A stretch of 37,965 nucleotides of DNA from Mesostigma viride (GCA_009746045.1 RPFO01002148.1:1-37965), one strand, 5' to 3'; numbered from the stretch's first letter, positions 1-11,129 are shown. Notes: generated by a model from the letters alone, not told the origin. A program made the numbers and translations.

Positions 1-806
1 GGGTTTGCTTCTTTTGGCAGATTTCGCACCACACTGGTACGACGTAAAAAAGCACAGACTGGTAAATTCAAACAACGTAAACTTACCGCCGCAAAGGCAT
101 GACGCCGGCAGCAATAACTGGCAGCCAGCAAGACCGGACAAGATGATGGCCGCCGCAAGATAGTCGTCGGTTGCTGGTATTTTACTTGTTACACTTCAGG
201 CTACTTTTGAGTTTTGAGCAGTTCCAGGCTAACCGAACTTTCAGATACCGCACAACATACAACTAGGGGCTCCGGCGTTGTTCTTAAGCAGGAGCGTCCC
301 GGCCGTTTCCAATGGCGCATGATGTTCAAGCTTCATGTGGCTTTTATCTCGACATTATTGCTCATCGTGTCGACATCTTTCGGCGTGCGGGCTAGCACTG
401 ACACGAGTGCGCAAGACGGTTCTGATCATGGGACTGTGTCATGTGGGCTGTGTGTGAATCCCACAGCCGACCGGGTAAGTAGTTGTTCCAGTCTGTTCTA
501 GTTTGTATGACGCATGCTATTAGGCGTTCTTGTTATCGTCGTTCATCATCGCCGTGAACATCGTGGCCAGTAGCGTCTTTACATACCCGTGGCCAGGAGC
601 GTTCTTTACATGCCCGGATGGTGTCGCCTTGTTTATTGATATCGACTTGTCTATTGATAGCGCATTGGTGAACTTCGCTACATGGAGGAATATCGCCTCT
701 AACCCGCGGCTCGAATGTGCTTTGTGTTTCCTTGTGAACGCAGGATGACCTCACCGCCAAGCCGGAGACGCTCGTTATAATGCCCAATGTTCAGACCGAC
801 TGCGCG
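1..806 (+). repeat. Left terminal inverted repeat of the MULE
   Basis: The sequence matches the reverse complement of 11634-12314 in several blocks: the tip through about 70, about 138-185, about 470-580, about 605-700 and 740-806. One diverged stretch (about 190-465) is hardly alignable. Similarity stops sharply after the shared TTCAGACCGACTGCGCG at 790-806. The repeat contains a splice donor (GTAAGT at 475) and an acceptor (AG at 742-743) that are both kept in the right copy. MULE terminal repeats usually carry the promoter, so the gene start probably lies here. Confidence 0.85.
319..474 (+). CDS. Candidate first coding exon with signal-peptide-like N-terminus
   Basis: The frame opens with two consecutive ATG codons (319 and 322). 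About 20 residues follow that are hydrophobic (FISTLLLIVSTSFG) and end in VRA-ST, which looks like a signal peptide with an A-x-A-like cleavage site or an N-terminal membrane anchor. The exon ends at a clean donor, CCGG|GTAAGT, in phase 0. The frame is open upstream to 214 but starts there with TTG, so I chose the ATG. The exon sits inside the left inverted repeat. A secretory start on a transposase would be odd, so it may instead be a captured host exon or a separate short transcript. I do not recognise the protein. Confidence 0.4.
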
Positions 807-890
807 TTTGAAACAGAACCGCATTTGATTCGTTGCAACGTTGCTACCTTGGAGGTTTTCGTCGACGGCAGCATCGTGGCGGCGTATCAG
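744..890 (+). CDS. Candidate exon 2, unknown function
   Basis: The exon follows a pyrimidine-rich acceptor (…GTGAACGCAG) and is open for 49 codons in the phase left by the 319-474 exon. It begins DDLTAKPETLVIMPN and contains two cysteines (TDCAFETEPHLIRCN). It ends at CAG|GCAAGC, which fits a GC-AG intron donor. The acceptor and first 60 bases are conserved in the right inverted repeat, which extends only to 806, so the exon straddles the inner edge of the repeat. No family is recognised. Confidence 0.4.
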
Positions 891-1182
891 GCAAGCATTT
901 TCAGTTGCCAGCTGTAACCTGCCCAAAATTGCAATGCACGTGCCTGGTTTTATCTAGTGTGCAGGGTTTACTAGGGTACAGGGTTTAGCATGGCAGCATG
1001 TTAAAGACTTAAAGTAAGTGAGAAGGTAGGGGATTATGTGCTTGCTGTACGGGTTTTTGGCCGTCCTTCTCGTCACACTCTAGATTACTCTGCACTCTAC
1101 TATATTGATTATATATTGTGGAATCCGTGTTTCATTGCTTTGTTTGTCCGTCTGCCCCTCCCATGATCACAAATATCAAAAG

Positions 1183-1548
1183 CTTGTTGGCACCACCAAT
1201 TTGCGTGGCGAGCTAAGTGAAGTGTCAGGGTCATCGTCCCCCTTGCACACGCAGCGCAACACCACACGCAATGTGTTCGCCCACTCCATGCGCTCTTCAT
1301 GGCAGTTGATTGCGGACACCGCCCTGCTGTATGGCGCCTGGGCGGGGCCCAAGGGATCCTTGGCCCTGTGCGCCCGCAACTTCACGGCGGCAGTCCTGGG
1401 CAGCAGCCCGGTCTACTCCACGGCAACAACCTCGAGCAGTTTGCTTGATGATATGAGCAGGCCCGTCACCGTGTACTCGTTGGGCAGGGGGAAGGAGGGT
1501 TGGGAGGGTGGCGAGCGAGCTAAGCAGCGTCCTGGCCTTGGCAACGAG
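1183..1548 (+). CDS. Candidate exon 3, unknown function
   Basis: The frame is open from about 1105 and ends in phase 0 at a strong donor, AACGAG|GTAAGT. The acceptor is less clear: I chose AAAAG at 1178-1182, behind a T/C-rich stretch, because it restores phase 0. The product is serine-, threonine- and glycine-rich with no recognised domain (for example SSWQLIADTALLYGAWAGPK). Other acceptors are possible, and the 5' edge should be treated as a guess. Confidence 0.3.
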
Positions 1549-1814
1549 GTAAGTGTGCCTGGGCTAACACGGCTATTATCAAGCAAGAAATCACAGCTAC
1601 ATATGTTGTGAACAGGCTAGTGGGGCGGTTGTTGGCATGGAGGAGTTATAGGTTAATGAGTTGTGATGAACTGTTATGCTTTTCAACTCTTAGGATACAA
1701 CGTATGTCTGTGGTTCAGTGGCCGATCGCAGTTGGTATGCTTTTGAACAATTGTAGATTTATAGTGAGCCTCATGTCTGTGGTACAGTAATGAATGCATA
1801 TGGTGTTGTAATTG

Positions 1815-1847
1815 GTATGCATGCGTGTGTGCATGTGCACATGCACG
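1815..1847. other. Alternating purine-pyrimidine tract with an 18-bp palindrome
   Basis: All 33 bases alternate purine and pyrimidine, a pattern that favours left-handed Z-DNA. Within it, 1829-1846 (GTGCATGTGCACATGCAC) is a perfect palindrome. The tract lies in the presumed intron between the exons ending at 1548 and starting at 2186. The rest of that intron shows only simple T- and C-rich runs. Confidence 0.6.
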
Positions 1848-2185
1848 GGGGCACGTGCACGGGTATACACTTATCTAACGTGTGGAAGAACCTCTCAGCA
1901 TGTCCATGTGCATACCATGCATGGACGTCGCCAAGCTGGACATTTTGCAATGTGAAAGCGTTTATATGCTTTGTTATTGTTATTGGATCGCATGCACGAG
2001 GGCTTGTATTATTCCCCCCACCCCCAATCCATAGCGCGTCTCCACATACATGTCTTGTTGCTTGTAGTAATTTGTATAAATTCCTTCCCCCCCACCCCAC
2101 CCCACTAATATTACTTCATATTGTAGAGGAATGTAAGTAAGATGTGCTTCATTTTGTTGTGTTGTTGTTCTGTGTGTTGGTGCAG

Positions 2186-3130
<945 letters not shown>

Positions 3131-3447
3131 GTATGCCGCTTTCATAGCTAAGTTGTGCTTGGGTAGTGCAAGTTGTTCTTGGGTACGGATCCAATGTGCA
3201 ATTGTGTTGCAAGTTCCTATGCAACATTCAAGTGTACTACTAGTTCTACATGCGCTTTATATGTGTGGTGATATTCCCACTGTGCTCTTCACGACATCAT
3301 GCTAGTGACGAGCATATGCAGGCCACCGTGTGGCAAACTGGTGAGGGAGCAATAAAGAGGGCACGTGGTAGCCTTTCTGAAGAAGTCTACTGAACCCAGC
3401 AGTGGCAATTTTCTTTATTCTTCCTTTGTTCGTTACATTGTTTTCAG

Positions 3448-3543
3448 GGCAATCAATGTGCATCACAACATGCGGCATGCCCGGCTCGCTCAGCGGGGCA
3501 ACATGAGCACGATGCCGCCGAGGCTGAAGAAGCAGTCAATCAG
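3448..3543 (+). CDS. Candidate small acidic exon (copy 1 of a duplicated exon)
   Basis: This is a 96-base phase 0-0 exon between TTGTTTTCAG and CAG|GTATCA. It codes for 32 residues that begin GNQCASQHAACPARS and end in an acidic AEAEEAVNQ. It is clearly related to 4153-4263, which has the same order of Cys, His and acidic residues and the same NQ|GTA end. It joins the polyasparagine exon and the transposase exon without a frameshift. Confidence 0.4.
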
Positions 3544-3697
3544 GTATCATGGAGTTATCATCATGGCTGTCTTTTTCAAATCATTGCTTTCTTACAATTA
3601 GCCGTAGCTAACGCAGCCACCTTTTATCAAAAGGGTAATCAGCACCGTGTCGTGGGAATGCTTTGGCTATGTTCTTCCCATGCTCGTTACATTGTTT

Positions 3698-3985
3698 GGC
3701 ACCCATGGATGGGTGGTCATGTGAATCGCGTGGGGGTTGGCCAGTTTTTGGCACCCACCGGGGCTCAGTCATGTACGTGGGCATGAGTGAGAATAGGGGT
3801 GGGGTTTGCCAGGTTTTGGCATCCATAGATGGGTGGGCATGAGAATCGCGTGATGGCCAGTTTTCGTAACCCACGGTGGCTCAGTCATGTGGGCATGAGT
3901 GAGAATAGGGGCGGCGTTGGCCAGTTTTTGGCACCCATGGATGTATGGGCATGAGAATTGTGTTGGCACTGGCCAAGTATGTAGC
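3698..3985. repeat. Intronic minisatellite, about 112-120 bp, 2.4 copies
   Basis: Copies begin at 3698, 3818 and 3930 with GGCACCCATGGATGG or close variants. They share the internal phrases CTCAGTCATG and GGGCATGAGTGAGAATAGGGG. The copies differ by scattered substitutions and indels. The repeat lies in the presumed intron between the two related small exons. Open frames on the minus strand here are products of the repeat. Confidence 0.8.
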
Positions 3986-4152
3986 ACCTCCCATGGACGT
4001 GACGTATATAAACTTAGGGATACAGGTGCAAGGACCCGCAGCCGCCCTTTTATTTGAATCATATAATTATGAACATTGTCATGTCGTGGGCTCATGAATG
4101 TTCCTCTTAAACAGTCTGTATGCGGTGTGTGCTTCTCAATTACGTTATTTCC

Positions 4153-4263
4153 GGCCGATCGTATCCATCACATGATGCGTCATGCCAGCGCTGTGCGGGC
4201 GGGGCCGGGGAATGCGAGCACAATGCCATGGACGATGAAACCGAGGACGAAGAAGAAAATCAG
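4153..4263 (+). pseudogene. Acidic exon copy 2, acceptor apparently lost
   Basis: The 37 codons resemble the exon at 3448-3543: SHDASCQRCAGGAGECEHN, then DDETEDEEENQ, and a CAG|GTACAC donor in the same phase. Where copy 1 has TTTTCAG|GGC, this copy has ATTTCC|GGC, so the aligned acceptor AG is missing. The nearest upstream AG (4113-4114) would change the phase. The exon may be skipped, used through another acceptor, or decaying. Confidence 0.4.
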
Positions 4264-4315
4264 GTACACTTGCCACATCATTTTGTTTGTTTGATGAACC
4301 GTACTTGTGTGTGCA

Positions 4316-4451
4316 GATTTTCGATCATGAGTTTAACTCGATCATGGTACAAAATCGGCATGAGAATGTGGTAGAATTGCAAATAGGGCGGGAAAGTTTT
4401 CGCGTGAATTATGATGTTAGCACGGAGATCGCGATCCGTGCTGCGGGTTAG
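4316..4451 (+). CDS. Candidate alternative terminal exon
   Basis: Behind GTGTGTGCAG the frame reads IFDHEFNSIMVQNRHENV, continues for 44 codons and ends in TAG at 4449-4451. It is in phase 0 with the preceding donor at 4264. If used, it would end an upstream protein before the transposase exon, giving a separate product from the same promoter. The alternative is that 4264 (or 3544) joins 5115 and this is intronic. Function is unknown. Confidence 0.3.
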
Positions 4452-5114
4452 TTTTCCAATACCAATGTGGCTCCTCCTCCCCCCATCAAGGAGTATGTGC
4501 TACATGATCTCCCCACGGAGGCATGTTATAATTTAATTTAATTTAATTTAATTTAATTTAATTTAATGTGGCTCAAAATATTGAAGCCACGCATGCATCC
4601 TCCAACCCATTTCTATTGTATGAGACAACAGGTCATGGTATATAATAACTATATAACTAGCTAGAGCCGTTGGGGCATACAGCACCCGTAGAAGGCACTT
4701 GCAAGGTCAAGCACAGTACCAAAGCATCTTATACACTATCAACAACTCAATAATCCTCACTAGCAAAAAAGAAGGAACCAATAGTATAAACTCGACTAAT
4801 ATGCTTCAATGCAAGCAGATCCCATGACTCTCTAGGGCTCAAACGCACAACAAACGACCACGGGAGAAGGCGGACCTGGCCAGCAAACCAATAATTATAA
4901 TTCTATGTAGTAGCACGTTATGACTAAGCATCGTCGAGATTTTTAGGAGTCGTGTATACACAAGTCTTGGATATTAATAATATGGTTGTCAGATGTTGTT
5001 AAGTCATCCCATGAATACATTGTGAGAATATGTAATCACCCTCTCTCTTGTTGTTTGGTTGTTCGTGTCGTGTTTGACAATAAACATGGGATATTTACCT
5101 TGTGAGCGTGGCAG
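4452..5114. other. Gap without a recognisable gene; presumed intron
   Basis: This stretch is AT-rich, with no long open frame. It holds an (ATTTA)n-type pentanucleotide run at about 4530-4566. Just before that is a short motif, CTCCCCACGGAGGCATG, that recurs next to AT-rich TTAA runs at 9735 and in each 3-kb unit. It ends in the acceptor GCGTGGCAG at 5106-5114 that opens the transposase exon. Confidence 0.6.
4530..4566. repeat. (ATTTA)n pentanucleotide microsatellite
   Basis: About seven perfect copies of ATTTA occur in direct tandem, directly downstream of the CTCCCCACGG motif. Confidence 0.9.
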
Positions 5115-7571
5115 GACACCTTGCCTTTTACCCAGTTTGATAATGTCAAGGACGACATCGACCCATATTCGGACACTGCCGAAGCGCGGAACTTCCTTGT
5201 CAACGAAGCACGATGGTATGAAGATCTTGAAGGCAAACCGACCATATCCTTTGACGATCTACAACTGGTGAGGGTAACGAATAACATGGCACGGGATAGC
5301 AAGGATGGGGAGGGTATCAGAATAAGGTCTCATTTGTTGCTTGCTGTCATTCCCAAAGCATCGCTCAGTGCCTTTTTGGAGGGTGAAAGACAGCGAGCAG
5401 GTGCTGATCTCCATCGGGTTAAGAAAAAAAAAGAAAATAACAGTTCGGCCAACCCTGCAGCTAGCCATGTTACGAAGGTTGTTTCATCCGATCTGTACCG
5501 TTGCAGTCGTTGTCCCGAACAAAAAAAAAACAAAACCAAGTTGGCTTCCGATAACCCTCGTGCACGTAAATGTGGTGTTCGAGGAAAAATTGCAACTTGT
5601 TGCCAGATGTCCTTCCGGGTGGTCATGCATTGTAACATGCCTGAATTTTACTTTATTACATTTCGAGAACCTTCGCATCAGCACGGGCATGGCTTATACG
5701 CTAGGGATAACTATCAAGGCAGCCAACGATTAAGTGCTAAGTGTCGCGCATTCATACAACAAAAAACTGAGTTGCCCTTTTTATTGGAAGGCCAGCCCAT
5801 TGATGCAGCCGCCGTGTTGCGTCTATGGCGTGCTGAAATGGAGGCACATGCGGCGGACTATGGCGACTTGCGGAAACACCGCGATTATCATTTGACCAAA
5901 CACGACATTGTGAATATCCATCGTAACAAGACAGAATGTGAATGGAAGTTGGGCTCGTCCGAGGCGGCTAGTGTGTTCCAGTGGTCTTTGTCGTCAAAGT
6001 TGGCTGGCATGGTTCGTTTCTTACAATGGCAGGTATTAGCGCGCAAAACGCCTTGCGAAAAATGCAGGACATGCAAAGACTGCACACAACCAGCAGAATG
6101 GTGTGCCACATGTAGAGAATGTGCGTTGTGTCAACAAATCACAAATGGCAAGTGCAAGGTCCATCGCATTGGCAAGTGTCAGTGCACACAACAGTGTGAG
6201 ACGTGCAAGAAGTGTAAAAATTGTCCGACATACGACGAGACGAGCCCATTTATTATGGTCATACAATCAAGTTGGCAACGTGACTGTATGCGCAAGTTTG
6301 GGGACAAGATGGTTTTTTTGGATAGTACCCATGGCATGTTTTGCCTTGGATATTACTTTGCAACCTTGCTTGTGGAAGATGACCATGGCACTGGAATCCC
6401 GGTTGCCTGGTGCATCATGTCATCGGAGAGCACTAACTCGTACAAAACTTTCCTAAAAGCCGTGTGGGATGATCCTGAATCCGCTTTACCCATGCCAAAA
6501 TCATTTATGGTGGATTGTGCCGAGTCGGAAAGGAATGCCATCAAGGAGGTTTTTCCCGCGGAGGTAAAGATATTTTTGTGCAGTTGGCATGTTGCTAGAG
6601 CATGGTACAAGAACGTGATTACGAAAGTGAAGTCGCGTGAAGACCGGTACACCTTATACAAGGGATTGTCAACTTTGTTGTATTCCATAAAAGGACAAGT
6701 TAATCCTAATACGAACCCAAGTGAAATAGTTACAGTAGTGAAAAATTTGCTTGAAAACTTTTATGTCGAGTGGGAGGGCCGTCAACCAGCATTCATCACC
6801 TATGTCAAGAAGGAATGGGGGAAGAGCTTTCCACATTGGGCTCATGCATTTCGGCATGCTGACTATGGTGGGCATGATACTAACAATCTGTTGGAAAGCT
6901 ATCATCGTAAATTGAAAAGCCAATGGATGTGGGGCCAAGGCAGACAAAGGCTAGATTTGGTGATATATCGATTACTGATCGCCTTGAAATACATGAAGGA
7001 TGATCAATTGGTGAAAGATCACGGTAGTTACATCAACAGGAATTTGTACAAGAATGAAGGGGCTGCTGCAGAAGTTGCCAAGGAACTGCTTCCCACCGTT
7101 GTAACGCATGTAGACAACGCTTGTGAAGGGGTTTGCGAAGTGCTCTCTGCGGCAACTAGTAATGACAAGGTGAAAGTGACATTTCGGAGCTTACAAGACC
7201 CTCTTGGATGTACATGCTTGACAGCACATACAGGCAAAGTTTGTTGCCATTTTATTGCATCATTACTTTTCCACAATGTGTGCACTCACGAGAACTTGGA
7301 TGTATTATTGCGCAGACGCGCCACATTTGGTGTTCCTCGTGGGAAAGTTTTCCAAGTGTTTGTTGATGAGTTGGAATTTGTCAAGGAAGAAATGTCCAAG
7401 TATCCCACAGATCAACACGATGACGGTCACGTCATGGACGTCAGCGACATGGAGCCCTTACCTGACGAGGAGGGTGATCGCTTTCCGCATGAAGATGACT
7501 CACTGCCAGCTGAACCCAACGACAAGGAGCTGGAAGTGCGACTATTGAATGCATTTGACGGAGCCATGCAG
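5115..7571 (+). CDS. MULE transposase, core exon (DDE + Cys-rich insert + SWIM)
   Basis: This 819-codon exon catalyses, by homology, cut-and-paste movement of the element in the nucleus. A TGA at 5103 in this frame, the acceptor ending at 5114, and no early ATG show that the coding sequence begins in an upstream exon. Counting the codon at 5121 as 1, the DDE core shows D401 (DSTHG), D465 (FMVDCAESE) and E592 (NNLLESYHRKLK), with CSWHVARAW between the second D and the E. A SWIM finger follows: C697-x-C699-x8-C708-x-H710. A dense cysteine cluster at residues 312-368 (CxxC pairs such as CEKCRTCKDC and CETCKKCKNC) precedes the DDE domain and is not part of the usual MULE layout. The N-terminal 300 residues are unrecognised, and one lysine run reflects an A-rich stretch. 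The exon has an acidic end and a clean donor, CAG|GTAAAT. No stop or frameshift interrupts it, so activity is possible. Confidence 0.88.
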
Positions 7572-7761
7572 GTAAATATGCTGCATTCTTTTTGCCAAAG
7601 ACTAGATGTGCACAGATTTGGTACCTGGCCTTCAATCTTTTTGTGTTGGGGGGGTAGAGATAACTTAACTCACGTTGACATCGGCTTGAATGTGATTGCC
7701 TGCATGTTGTCCACAATGTACCACAATGCATGTGTCGTTCCACTTTACTCCTGAACCGCAG

Positions 7762-8089
7762 GCATGGAGGATGGCTTCCTTGACTGCCAAGGAAACGGCC
7801 GCAAAAGTTTTGTTAGCGTCTTTTGTAGAAAGTTGTAGGATCTTGACTGAGAGCACAGTTGTGCCGATTGCCGAAGGAAATGAATTTTCGGGAAGAGCGG
7901 GCTCTAAGCCGATTCAACAAGACCCTGTGGTTTTGCGAGCATGCAACAAAGGCAGTGCCAAACGGAAGAAGGACGAAGTGGACATGCCGGAGCTGACGTC
8001 AACCCATGCTGCCTCCAATGCACCTTCAAAACGGAGGGCTGGGTTTCGACAGAAGCTCTCAGAGAATTTACCACGACAACCGATGAATG
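7762..8089 (+). CDS. Transposase gene, downstream exon with basic tail
   Basis: The acceptor CTGAACCGCAG lets the frame continue in phase 0 from the core exon: AWRMASLTAKETAAKVLL. It contains two basic clusters (SAKRKKDE and SKRRAGFR) that resemble nuclear localisation signals. A donor ATG|GTGAGC at 8089/8090 leaves phase 1, matching the small exons downstream. If that donor is ignored, the frame runs to TAG at 8119-8121, so an alternative short C-terminus is possible. Confidence 0.6.
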
Positions 8090-8237
8090 GTGAGCCATAC
8101 AACTTAAATAAGCCGCTCTAGATTCTAATAATGAAGTCAATATGAGCATGTGCATGTTGTATTGATTGCGGTTTACCCTAACAAGTACATCACAACAAGT
8201 TGACAATGCCATTGTTTTTTTTTTTTTGTGCATGCAG

Positions 8238-8317
8238 TCCCTAACACCATGGAGGGAGGCCCAAGCACTCCTGCAGGGGGTGGAATGCCTGATACCAGAG
8301 AGAGCGTTAATTAACAG
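8238..8317 (+). pseudogene. Degenerate copy of a small C-terminal exon
   Basis: Between CATGCAG and ACAG|GTGAGA lie 80 bases that resemble the 81-base exon at 8671-8751: both have an ATG GnG GGA GG core and end TTRACAG|GTGA. Read in phase 1 it gives NTMEGGPSTPAGGGMPD and then an in-frame TAA at 8312-8314. Its length is one base short of a multiple of three. It could be a decayed duplicate or an alternative terminal exon that ends the protein early. Confidence 0.4.
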
Positions 8318-8670
8318 GTGAGAATCTTGCCCCAGGCTTGTGGGATCGCTGACGACATGCCATATGCGTTTTAAAACAAACACGCATACATTTACTTGCT
8401 GTGAAGATAAACACATACCCACTTGTTAATTAAGCAATGACATGGACACACACATGCGCCTTAAGTCTTTACCACATGGTTTTGCTCACATGACGCTCGG
8501 GATCGCTTGGGACCTATTTATGGTAACGTGAGATAGGCCAGCTTTGAGAAACTAGCGAGGTAGTAAATCTATAACTTGGGGAGAGGCCGGGTTTTGAGGA
8601 ATCTACTACTGCATTAAACTAATTTACATAAAAACCTTGGAAATAAATGTCTTTTTGTGAATGCATGCAG

Positions 8671-8751
8671 ACCGTGACGTCATGGTGGGAGGTCAAAGCT
8701 CCTCTCTTGGTGTTCTGGAAGATGCCCGGACCTGCATTGAGGACTTGACAG
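8671..8751 (+). CDS. Small phase 1-1 exon of the transposase gene
   Basis: The exon is 81 bases behind TGCATGCAG and before ACAG|GTGAAT. It reads RDVMVGGQSSSLGVLEDART in the phase left by 8089. Its acceptor neighbourhood (GCATGCAG) is shared with the exons at 8238 and 9141, suggesting local exon duplication. No domain is recognised. Confidence 0.4.
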
Positions 8752-9140
8752 GTGAATCGTGATGTATGTTTTATACACATGAATAACAACCTAACAATGT
8801 TGTTGATTTGTTCGCATTTGATTGTAGTATCATTTAAGTTTTTTTAAGTTGTTCTCTACCTGAACTACATGCCGGATTGCTTTTTTGTACATGGCCATAT
8901 ATTTTTGCTCACAGGAAATCACACACAAATTGTCCAATACACATGACCATGCACCCACACATGATGTCGATCGGTTCTCGGTTTGGTAGTCTCGGTAAGG
9001 TATACTTTTTTTTGTTAATTTACATATGTCAAGAATGGCACACACATACGCTTAGCAGAATGTGGGTTTATTACCAGGGGCGTGTTTGGCATGTTCCCAA
9101 GTCCGATAATATCTTCTTGTCTTCCTTTGTATGCATGCAG

Positions 9141-9196
9141 GCCCTGACCTAGAGGTAGAAGGAGAAGGTATACCGGGAAGACACCGCCACACCTGA
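9141..9196 (+). CDS. Probable last coding exon of the transposase gene
   Basis: After GTATGCATGCAG the frame continues in phase 1 as PDLEVEGEGIPGRHRHT and stops at TGA 9194-9196. With this exon the chain listed in the summary totals 4632 bases, an exact multiple of three. The exon is short and the assignment rests on phase and splice signals only. Confidence 0.35.
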
Positions 9197-9843
9197 CGTG
9201 GGACGAACGAGCGCGACCTGTGGGACATCCTCCTGTGGCTCAAGTGCTGAAGAAGAGTTGCTCGCGGTTGTGTTAACCCATTCCCGATACCGATACAGAT
9301 GTCCAGCACTAAAGGGCCTCTATGGAGCTTTTATTGAGAAAAACGTGGCAACTTGCACAGCGATGGAGTGTAGGGTAGAGGGTTGTAGACCCGCCCTGCG
9401 CACGCCTATGAGGGTGCTCCGGTATGTAGTGTGCATCCTTTGTGTGTGTTATCATTAGTTGGCCTACTCACTACCAAGTGGGAGTGTAATTGTTCGTGGT
9501 GGGAGTCCTGCCTTGGATGCCGTCCGCCGGCAAGCCGCCCTCCAGGCAGTCAAGCCACCATTGGGGGGAGGTGGCTCAATTGATGGAGGTGGTAACCACC
9601 TGGAGGTGCAGTCGCACCTAGTGCACCCAGATGCAGGTGATAGTGCGTAATCCTACAATTGGTGGTGGCATAGTCATGGGATGCGTAGGTTACAAACCCA
9701 TAGATGCCCCTTTCTTAGTGGCTATGTGTTACATATGCTCCCCACGGGGCTATGATTTTAATTAATTAATTAATTAATGCCACAACCCACAAGCCATCCA
9801 TGCAATCATCACAGGGAGTGGTAACTGCCGGCAGTGCGTGGCC
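9197..9843. other. Downstream flank inside the MULE, no confident gene
   Basis: Two short open frames (9198-9458 and 9459-9650) begin with GTG and TTG respectively and have no recognisable domain. A possible donor sits at 9422. From 9735 the motif CTCCCCACGGGGC and a (TTAA)n run (about 9757-9778) occur, related to the tract near 4500. This stretch most likely holds the 3' untranslated region. Confidence 0.5.
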
Positions 9844-11117
9844 CTAACGTCAATTACCACACCCCCTCTGCTAACGTTAGTGCCCAGCCCCCTCTGCTAA
9901 CGTTAGTGCCCAGCCCCCTCTGCTAACGTTAGTGCCCCCCCCTCCTTTGCTAACATTAGTTCCCACACCCCTCTGCTAACGTAAGTGCCCTCCCCCCCCT
10001 GCTATCGTTAATGCCCACCCCCCTTCACTAACTTTATTCCCACACCCCCTCTGCTAGCGTTAGTGCCCGCGCCCCTTTACTAACGTTAGTGCTCGTGCCC
10101 CTCTGCTAACGTTAGTGCCCCCCCCTCTACTATAATTATTTCCCCCCTCTGCTAATAAACTTTAATTCCCACACCCCCTCTGCTATCGTTAGTGCCCGTG
10201 CCCCTTTACTAACGTTAGTGCCCAGCCCCCTCGGCTAACGTTAGTGCCCCCCCCTCCTTTGCTAACATTAGTTCCCACACCCCTCTGCTATCGTTAGTGC
10301 CCGTGCCCCTTTACTAACGTTAGTGCCCAGCCCCCTCGGCTAACGTTAGTGCCCCCCCCTCCTTTGCTAACATTAGTTCCCACACCCCTCTGCTAACGTA
10401 AGTGCCCTCCCCCCCCTGCTATCGTTAATGCCCACCCCCCTTCACTAACTTTATTCCCACACCCCCTCTGCTATCGTTAGTGCCCGTGCCCCTTTACTAA
10501 CGTTAGTGTCCAGACCCCTCTGCTAATGTTAGTGCCCGTGCCCCTTTACTAACGTTAGTGCCCGTGCCCCTCTGCTAACGTTAGTGCCCGTGCCCCTTTA
10601 CTTACGTCAGTGCCCAGCCCCCTCGGCTAACGTTAGTGCCCCCCCCTCCTTTGCTAACATTAGTTCCCACACCCCTCTGCTATCGTTAGTGCCCGTGCCC
10701 CTTTACTAACGTTAGTGCCCAGCCCCCTCGGCTAACGTTAGTGCCCCCCCCTCCTTTGCTAACATTAGTTCCCACACCCCTCTGCTAACGTAAGTGCCCT
10801 CCCCCCCCTGCTATCGTTAATGCCCACCCCCCTTCACTAACTTTATTCCCACACCCCCTCTGCTATCGTTAGTGCCCGTGCCCCTTTACTAACGTTAGTG
10901 TCCAGACCCCTCTGCTAATGTTAGTGCCCGTGCCCCTTTACTAACGTTAGTGCCCGTGCCCCTCTGCTAACGTTAGTGCCCGTGCCCCTTTACTTACGTC
11001 AGTGCCCAGCCCCCTCTGCTAACGTTAGTGCCCGTGCCCCTTCACTAACGTTAGTGCCCGTGCCCCTCTGCTAACGTTATTCCCGAGCCCCCTCAGCTAT
11101 CGCTAATTCCCGTGCCC
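9844..11117. repeat. 26-bp GC-skewed minisatellite with 392-bp higher-order repeat
   Basis: About 48 copies of a unit near 26 bp (core CTAACGTTAGTGCCC) run in direct tandem with variable C runs. Blocks of variants recur at a spacing of exactly 392 bases: TATCG variants at 10289 and 10681, and at 10472 and 10864; CTTACGTCAG at 10601 and 10993. This indicates a segmental duplication inside the array. The top strand is C-rich and G-poor. There are no unique spacers, so this is not a CRISPR array. Confidence 0.95.
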
Positions 11118-11129
11118 CTTTATATTTGG

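Noticed and set aside
3608-4095. Minus-strand His/Pro-rich frames
   Set aside because: They come from the 112-120 bp intronic minisatellite.
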